Shown here piece by piece: positions 59,292 to 64,000 of a stretch of DNA of 64,000 bases. The stretch lies in the NCBI GenBank assembly GCA_902779165.1, contig CACZAN010000002.1, forward strand, positions 56,221 to 120,220, written 5' to 3'. The DNA comes from an uncultured Bacteroidales bacterium (GTDB lineage: Bacteria > Bacteroidota > Bacteroidia > Bacteroidales > Bacteroidaceae). The number at the start of each line of letters is the position of its first letter. Positions within the stretch are counted from its first letter, which is position 1. Made by a program: the position numbers and the translations under genes. The notes under the pieces were generated by a model that was given only the letters and a program-made list of their open reading frames with translations, was not told the origin of the DNA and did no database searches.

Positions 59292-60740
59292 ATGAATCGC
59301 GTTTTATGGTTGGCCGTTGCGTTTATGGCCTTTTGCATTATGGCATGTGATGACAGTAAAGATGCACCTGCTGCACAACCTGTGACCACTATGTCGCTGA
59401 CAGTGAATGGCGAAAGTTATGTGATAGACCTGACACGGACGGATACGGTAAACCTCAGGACGTTAACCGTGGAATTCCCCACTCAGTTCAAGATTGAAAA
59501 TCCCAGTCAGTTCACCAAACTGACCATCGGAGGCAAGGAAGTGCAGGACGGAGAGTGCTCCCTTCAGATAGACACGATCTCATCCAGACATCAGATAGAG
59601 ATCTGTTTCATGCTGGAGGGAATGCAGCATAAGATACTGCTAAACACACTCCATAAGAGCATTCCTGGAATCAAAACCAGCGGAACGGCGACGTCACCGG
59701 GAGATTTCTATCTCTCTTACGTGTATATTCCCCTTATCGAGAAGGTTGATAACAAGGGGCGGCTGCTGTTCTACCGTTGTGAACCGCTAAAGGGGTTAGG
59801 CAGCGGTAGCAGTGGCTTGTGGGATTTCAAAAAGCATCGTGCCGCAGACGGCAAGATATATTACAGCTATCATGAGCCCGATGACAACTACGCCTCATGG
59901 CGCTTCAACGGTTTTAATCCGGGAAAGCGCATCATAATGGATGCATCATACCACAGAATCAAGGAGATTCAGCTCGAGGCCTCAAAGGGCATTAAGAAAG
60001 GCTTCCCAGCGGACGGACATGACTTCTACATGTTCACGCCTGACCATTATATCGTTATGAGCTACATCGACCGGGATACCGTTATAAACGACTGCAACAC
60101 GGTTCTGAAATCAGCGTATTTCCAGGAGGTGCAGGACGGAGATGTCAAGTTTGACTGGTGGAGCATTGGTCATGGAGAGCTGGCAGAGATGACAGACCCC
60201 TGTTTCGCCACCACTGCCGGGAAGGACTACGTGCACATGAATTCCATCGATGTGCTGCCCGACGGAAACCTGCTCTGCTCCTTCCGTCATATCAGTTCAG
60301 TTCTGGCCGTTGATCGCAAAGGGAAAACGGGCAAGATCCTCTGGTGCCTGAAAGGGGCCGATAATGATGGCTCATATTCATTCCATGGACAACATAGTGT
60401 CCGCTATCACGAAAAAGACAATACCATTACCTTATTTAATAATGGGAACGGCACAGGTCATACCCAGATGCTTCGCCTCCACGTTGACATCAACACAGGA
60501 CAAGTGACGGAATCCAACATCCTGCTGGACGACGGCTATTACAGTCAAGCCTGCGGAGCACTCTCCTTTAGCGGGGATAACATGATTGCAGGTTGGGGAA
60601 TTCCCGGCGACAGCATCGACAACAGTCGGGTGCTTACGGAGTATGATGCTTCGGGCAACCCCGTCTTCAGTATCAGCAGAACATCTAACAGCACTATGAA
60701 CAGCGCACTCAGTACGTACCGAAGCGTAAAGTGTGAATGA
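59292..60740 (+). CDS. Arylsulfotransferase (ASST)-family lipoprotein
   Basis: A 482-residue protein from the ATG at 59292, which gives a lipoprotein signal (MNRVLWLAVAFMAFCIMAC, then DDSKD). An ATG at 59223 would put 23 extra residues before the signal. The body fits the arylsulfotransferase propeller: GHGELAEMTDP, MNSIDVLPDGNLLCSFRHIS, VLAVDRKGKTGKILWCLKG, FHGQHSVRYHEKDNTITLFNN. The His in these blades would carry the sulfate in PAPS-independent ASST. Whether this member is catalytically active is uncertain. It is followed after 72 bp by the phosphatase gene. Confidence 0.78.
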   Translation: MNRVLWLAVAFMAFCIMACDDSKDAPAAQPVTTMSLTVNGESYVIDLTRTDTVNLRTLTVEFPTQFKIENPSQFTKLTIGGKEVQDGECSLQIDTISSRHQIEICFMLEGMQHKILLNTLHKSIPGIKTSGTATSPGDFYLSYVYIPLIEKVDNKGRLLFYRCEPLKGLGSGSSGLWDFKKHRAADGKIYYSYHEPDDNYASWRFNGFNPGKRIIMDASYHRIKEIQLEASKGIKKGFPADGHDFYMFTPDHYIVMSYIDRDTVINDCNTVLKSAYFQEVQDGDVKFDWWSIGHGELAEMTDPCFATTAGKDYVHMNSIDVLPDGNLLCSFRHISSVLAVDRKGKTGKILWCLKGADNDGSYSFHGQHSVRYHEKDNTITLFNNGNGTGHTQMLRLHVDINTGQVTESNILLDDGYYSQACGALSFSGDNMIAGWGIPGDSIDNSRVLTEYDASGNPVFSISRTSNSTMNSALSTYRSVKCE

Positions 60741-60812
60741 ATCAACATGCTGGATGAGGGTGAATAAGAATAAAACAAGTCAGACGACGTAATCATAAAA
60801 AAACAGGAAAGA

Positions 60813-62219
60813 ATGAAACAACAAATAACAGCGTTGCTGATTGCACTCTGTGCAATGGGACTGCAGGCGCAGACGAAGCGCTCCGAGGCGTTTCACGAGA
60901 AATACACACTGAAAGAGGTGGTGGTCATGAGTCGCCACAACATCCGATCGCCGCTGTCCTCGGGAGGCGCAGCATACATGCGCGTCACGCCGCACCAGTG
61001 GTTCCGCTGGTCGTCGCCAGGCAGTCAGCTCTCCCTGCGCGGTGGCGTGCTGGAGACCGAGATGGGACAGTTCTTCCGGAAATGGGTCGTCGAAGAGGGC
61101 TTGCTCCCCGACAACTACCGCCCCACGGGCGACGATGTCCTGTTCTACGCCAACTCGCGCCAGCGCACCTTTGCCACTGCCAAGTATTTCTCGGCGGGAT
61201 TCCTGCCCTTTGCCAATGTGGAGATTACCCACAAATTCGAGGAGGACAAGATGGACCCCATGTTCACGCCGCAGTTCACCAAGATGAACGACACCTACCG
61301 CCAGCAGGTGCTCAACGAGATGCAGACGTTGCATGGAGGGCCGAAGGCGTGGATGGAGTCGGCGCAGCCCACAATCGCCATGATGGAGCAGGTGCTCGAC
61401 ATGAGCCAGTCGCCGGCAGCGCTGCAGGGCGATACGCTCCACTTCTGGTTTGACGACACACAGCTGACGCTCGAGAAGGGCGACGAGCCGCGCATGAAAG
61501 GAGGCTTCACACTCATCAACAGCGTGGCCGATGCTCTGGTGCTGCAGTGCTACGAATCGGAGAGCCTCTCGGCCTTCGGGCATGAGCTCACCCTGGAACA
61601 GTGGCGTGCCATCTGTGGCCTCAAGGAGATTTACGACCGGCTGCTCTTCACCACTCACAGTGCGGCCGTCAACCTCGCCAATCCGCTGGTGACACGCATA
61701 CGGGAGGAACTGCACAACGAAGGGCGTAAGTTCATGTTCCTCTGCGGCCACGATAGCAACCTCGCCAGTATCAGCGCAGCCCTCGGGCTGGACCTCCCCG
61801 AGACGGAGAACGCCATAGAACTGCATACGCCCATCGGCTCTAAAATCGTGTTCGAGAAATGGAGCGACGGCACGGAAGACTACGTGGCCATCAACCTCGT
61901 CTATCAGGCGCTCAGCCAACTGCAGGGGCGCACGCTGCTCTCCACAGACGTTCCTCCGATGGTGCGGCCCATCAGCGTGGAAGGCCTCACACCCAATGCC
62001 GACGGCCTCTACCCGCTCTCCGTCCTCGACGCCCGCTTCGCCGCGGCCATTGCGGAGTACGATGCCATCGTAGATGCTCCCACGGCCATCAGCGCGCCTC
62101 ATCAGTCCGCCTCCTCACCGCACACGATCACCCTCTACAACCTCCAAGGCCAGCGCCTCAGCACTCCCCAACGCGGTGTGAACGTCGTTGGCGGAGGCAA
62201 GAAATACTTGCACCCATAG
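60813..62219 (+). CDS. Secreted histidine acid phosphatase (phytase / glucose-1-phosphatase type)
   Basis: A 468-residue protein with signal peptide (MKQQITALLIALCAMGLQAQ). The phosphohistidine motif is VVMSRHNIRSPLS (RHxxRxP), and the C-terminal catalytic HD pair lies in FLCGHDSNLASISAAL. It hydrolyses phosphate monoesters such as phytate or sugar phosphates in the periplasm. The protein ends LYNLQGQRLSTPQRGVNVVG with a basic tail, similar to the sorting-like tails of other secreted proteins here. Confidence 0.92.
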   Translation: MKQQITALLIALCAMGLQAQTKRSEAFHEKYTLKEVVVMSRHNIRSPLSSGGAAYMRVTPHQWFRWSSPGSQLSLRGGVLETEMGQFFRKWVVEEGLLPDNYRPTGDDVLFYANSRQRTFATAKYFSAGFLPFANVEITHKFEEDKMDPMFTPQFTKMNDTYRQQVLNEMQTLHGGPKAWMESAQPTIAMMEQVLDMSQSPAALQGDTLHFWFDDTQLTLEKGDEPRMKGGFTLINSVADALVLQCYESESLSAFGHELTLEQWRAICGLKEIYDRLLFTTHSAAVNLANPLVTRIREELHNEGRKFMFLCGHDSNLASISAALGLDLPETENAIELHTPIGSKIVFEKWSDGTEDYVAINLVYQALSQLQGRTLLSTDVPPMVRPISVEGLTPNADGLYPLSVLDARFAAAIAEYDAIVDAPTAISAPHQSASSPHTITLYNLQGQRLSTPQRGVNVVGGGKKYLHP

Positions 62220-62560
62220 CAGTCACGACAGAAGAACAAGAGGATAAGGGAACGGCTGGTTCGGGAGGAATAACCTTTAACACTCTCATGATTCCATGGC
62301 CATGGAACAACAAGTACTACTGAAAGGTCTTTGTCGAACAACTGCACGACTATCTTCTTGCCATTCATTAATGATGTGGAATACCTATGGGCTACTACCA
62401 AACAAGCGGCGCATCCGATGTGGGTGCGCCGCTTGCGTTGTTAGGAAGGTGTGTCAGGAGCGGAACTCCTGACCACACGTGAGCTTAGTCCTCCCAGGTG
62501 ATGAAGAATAAATAGCTGCAAATAAAGAGGGAGTGTGAAAAAGCATTCCGTATTTCAGTC
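62220..62560. other. Intergenic region with palindrome and terminator
   Basis: About 340 bp without a recognised gene. It contains the 16-bp palindrome TTCCATGGCCATGGAA (62292-62307) and the stem-loop at about 62404-62437. The rest is unremarkable. Confidence 0.6.
62404..62437. terminator. Terminator between convergent phosphatase and DUF3037 genes
   Basis: CAAGCGGCGCA and TGCGCCGCTTG arms with an 11-nt loop. It lies between stops at 62219 and 62561 and may act in both directions. T-tracts are short. Confidence 0.6.
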
Positions 62561-62902
62561 TTACGCAGCCTCGTAGATGTAGTTCTTGAACAGGATGGCC
62601 TTGCTTTGTTCTGAGGCGGCGACATCAATGCTTTGTAGCGGCGAGACGGCTATCAGGTTGTTGGAGTAGCGTGAGAGGTAGTTGATGGCTTCCACGCTGT
62701 TGACGCTACCGTCAGTAGGCATAGATGTGATTACCTGTGACAGAAACTCATACTCTTTCGGCGGGAAGAGGTCGCGCACGGCGGCAAGTTTCTGGGGCGA
62801 GTAGCGCACGTCCACTTTGTCGCCGTCGACGAATATCAATCCGAGGCTGACGCGCTCGGAAATCTCTGGGCGTATGACCGCGTAGATGATGCTGTATTTC
62901 AT
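62561..62902 (-). CDS. DUF3037-like protein
   Basis: A 113-residue protein from the ATG at 62902, beginning MKYSIIYAVIRPEISERVSL, with GLIFVDGDKVDVRYSPQKL. This resembles DUF3037, whose genes often follow a HipA-like kinase gene. The start lies 1 bp after the end of the kinase gene, which implies translational coupling. No catalytic residues are recognised. Confidence 0.75.
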   Translation of the reverse strand: MKYSIIYAVIRPEISERVSLGLIFVDGDKVDVRYSPQKLAAVRDLFPPKEYEFLSQVITSMPTDGSVNSVEAINYLSRYSNNLIAVSPLQSIDVAASEQSKAILFKNYIYEAA

Positions 62903-62903
62903 A

Positions 62904-63701
62904 TTATCTGATGTTTTCTGTGAGACACTCCATGTAGTTATCCCAGACATCGGTTTCCCATCTGACGTCAAATAGTTGGCTCAACTTCTTGCAGACGGTT
63001 TCGGCGGGGACCTGCCACTCTTGTGGCATATCGTCCGTTAGTTCTGCAGCGACACTTCTGCTCTGCTGAAGACATACGTCATAGTCGGCTTTCAAGCGGT
63101 TGGTCAAGGAGAGGACGGCCTGCTTGTTTGTGCTCTGAAGGAGATGCTGGAAGAGGTCGGACCAGAGAATGGTGTCTGTTGACGTTAGTTGTGAGAGGGG
63201 ATAGTCGAAAGTGGCGGTGTTGAATATGCAGCCGTAATCAATTGATACCAATTGCTCACGTGACATGTCGAACATCAAGTTGGCATTGTTCGCGTTGCGG
63301 TCTTCGTTGGCCACCCAAAAGTCAAACAAGGCAATCTTCATCAGTTGGCTGAGTGTATCTGTCGTTGCGGGGACTTTGGAGTACGTTGAAGGGGTGATAT
63401 CAACAACCCCATCTAACCAACGGCTTCCTATTGAAGGGGCTGAGATGGAATGTGAGACGTTTACTTCCCCCCAATGCAATGGCTTAATATTGACGATTGC
63501 AATGTCAGGGGTTCTCAGCAGCCATGTCTTTGCCAACTTTGCTCCGATGAATTCACAAGCCAGTTTATATGCAGCTGACGAGGAACGCATGTATTTGCAT
63601 ACATAGGCATTCACGTCTGAGCAAACAACCATTACGGGCTCCTCACCTGTGTGGAACCGTTGCTCAATAAGCTTTGCACTATGTAGAATAGGTGTTGCCA
63701 T
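62904..63701 (-). CDS. HipA-like kinase-fold protein (HipA_2 group)
   Basis: A 265-residue protein with a shortened HipA kinase fold: PVMVVCSDVNAYVCKYM (N-lobe with Lys), LACEFIGAKLAKTW, ALFDFWVANEDRNANNANLM (catalytic Asp and Asn, HRD-like loop) and VSIDYGCIF (DFG-like Asp). There is no HipB-like antitoxin gene beside it, only the small DUF3037-like protein. HipA kinases phosphorylate tRNA synthetases or other targets and cause growth arrest. A role here as a toxin, defence factor or metabolic kinase is open. Confidence 0.8.
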   Translation of the reverse strand: MATPILHSAKLIEQRFHTGEEPVMVVCSDVNAYVCKYMRSSSAAYKLACEFIGAKLAKTWLLRTPDIAIVNIKPLHWGEVNVSHSISAPSIGSRWLDGVVDITPSTYSKVPATTDTLSQLMKIALFDFWVANEDRNANNANLMFDMSREQLVSIDYGCIFNTATFDYPLSQLTSTDTILWSDLFQHLLQSTNKQAVLSLTNRLKADYDVCLQQSRSVAAELTDDMPQEWQVPAETVCKKLSQLFDVRWETDVWDNYMECLTENIR

Positions 63702-63723
63702 GAGAGATGACTTAAATAGATAA

Positions 63724-63756
63724 AATCGGGGTATCCGTTAGCGGGATACCCCGATT
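63724..63756 (-). terminator. Rho-independent terminator of nifJ
   Basis: Perfect 13-bp arms AATCGGGGTATCC and GGATACCCCGATT with a 7-nt loop, followed by TTTATCTATTTAAG-like AT sequence on the minus strand, 25 bp after the nifJ stop. Confidence 0.9.
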
Positions 63757-63780
63757 CTTAATTATAAAGAGTCGAATGTC

Positions 63781-64000
63781 TTACTCGCTCCAGTCTTCCT
63801 GTGTCTTGCGGACGTAGGACTTGTAGCGGATCTGGGCCATCTTCTGGGCTTCGGCGAAGAGTTCCTCGGCCTCGTTGGGATAAGCCTTCTTGACGCTGAG
63901 ATAGCGTACCTCGCCGAGGAGGAAGTCGTGGAACTTGCTCCAGTCGGGCTCCTTGGAGTCGAGGCTGAAGGGGTTCTTGCCTTCTTCGATGAGGGCGGGG
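63781..64000 (-). CDS. nifJ: Pyruvate:ferredoxin (flavodoxin) oxidoreductase, C-terminal end (cut by window edge)
   Basis: The last 72 codons of a large enzyme. They read EEGKNPFSLDSKEPDWSKFH, then FLLGEVRYLSVKKAYPNEAE and a Glu/Lys-rich end, matching the C-terminus of single-chain pyruvate:ferredoxin oxidoreductase (about 1,180 residues in full), which makes acetyl-CoA, CO2 and reduced ferredoxin in anaerobes. The main body lies outside the window. A strong terminator follows. Confidence 0.88.
   Translation of the reverse strand, partial: PALIEEGKNPFSLDSKEPDWSKFHDFLLGEVRYLSVKKAYPNEAEELFAEAQKMAQIRYKSYVRKTQEDWSE

Noticed and set aside
62292-62307. 16-bp palindrome TTCCATGGCCATGGAA as an attachment or operator site
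   Set aside because: It stands alone between convergent genes with no regulator or recombinase nearby, so no function can be supported.
1-64000. tRNA, rRNA, known riboswitches, prophage or integrative element
   Set aside because: No cloverleaf, rRNA stretch, integrase, relaxase or phage structural gene could be recognised by reading the sequence. Small RNAs cannot be excluded without a covariance-model search.

Overview
The window looks like chromosomal DNA of a Bacteroidales bacterium, most likely Prevotellaceae. The evidence is the phylum-specific -7 promoter element TAnnTTTG upstream of many genes, a periplasmic-sensor/AraC regulator, BspA-type leucine-rich repeats, GLUG repeats, lipoproteins with Cys-Asp-rich starts, and many secreted plant-polysaccharide hydrolases. 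No rRNA, tRNA, CRISPR array, prophage or complete insertion sequence was found. Both ends cut genes: a Gfo/Idh/MocA oxidoreductase on the left and nifJ on the right.

Layout. 1-4.1 kb: oxidoreductase fragment, recG and a GH29 fucosidase. 4.1-4.9 kb: a non-coding near-palindromic element of about 534 bp (4097-4630), followed by the C-terminal remnant of a histidine kinase. 4.9-14.4 kb: a MacB/LolD-type ATPase and three large FtsX-type permeases. Two permeases are recent duplicates with near-identical promoters, and a REP-associated tyrosine transposase (RAYT) with its own palindromes sits between them. 14.6-25.5 kb: a locus for arabinan and arabinogalactan (pectin side chains) with GH51, GH43 and a three-domain GH53-esterase-esterase protein in one operon, a divergent sensor/AraC regulator and a second GH53. 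No SusC/SusD pair is present. 25.8-30 kb: HlyD-like adaptor and TolC, divergent from a two-gene response regulator/histidine kinase operon. These are probably the envelope and control partners of the 5-14 kb ABC transporter, because the kinase remnant at 4.7 kb is a close relative of the intact kinase.

30-37.6 kb: ECF sigma factor with a membrane partner and small secreted proteins, GH3 and clpB. 38-42.4 kb: xylE-like sugar porter, M28 peptidase and a third GH53. 42.4-49 kb: housekeeping genes (xth, tex, phosphopantetheinyl transferase, STAS protein, DUF2027-Smr protein, queA). 49-55.2 kb: a histidine-kinase-like protein without its phospho-acceptor His, a GLUG-repeat surface protein and a GH127 enzyme. 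55.3-64 kb: GMP synthase ATPase subunit, LRR protein, lipoprotein, HIRAN-domain protein, arylsulfotransferase-like lipoprotein, histidine acid phosphatase, a HipA-like kinase/DUF3037 pair and nifJ.

Two patterns run across the window. First, short intergenic repeats have entered coding sequences in frame (GH29, RAYT, DUF2807 protein, GH3, tex, the tail of the HIRAN protein), like the palindromic elements known in Rickettsia proteins. Second, at least six unrelated secreted proteins share a short C-terminal tail ([YL]-x-[LV]-x-G-x ... G-[VI]-[YF]-[IV] ... basic end) that resembles a type IX secretion or surface-sorting signal.
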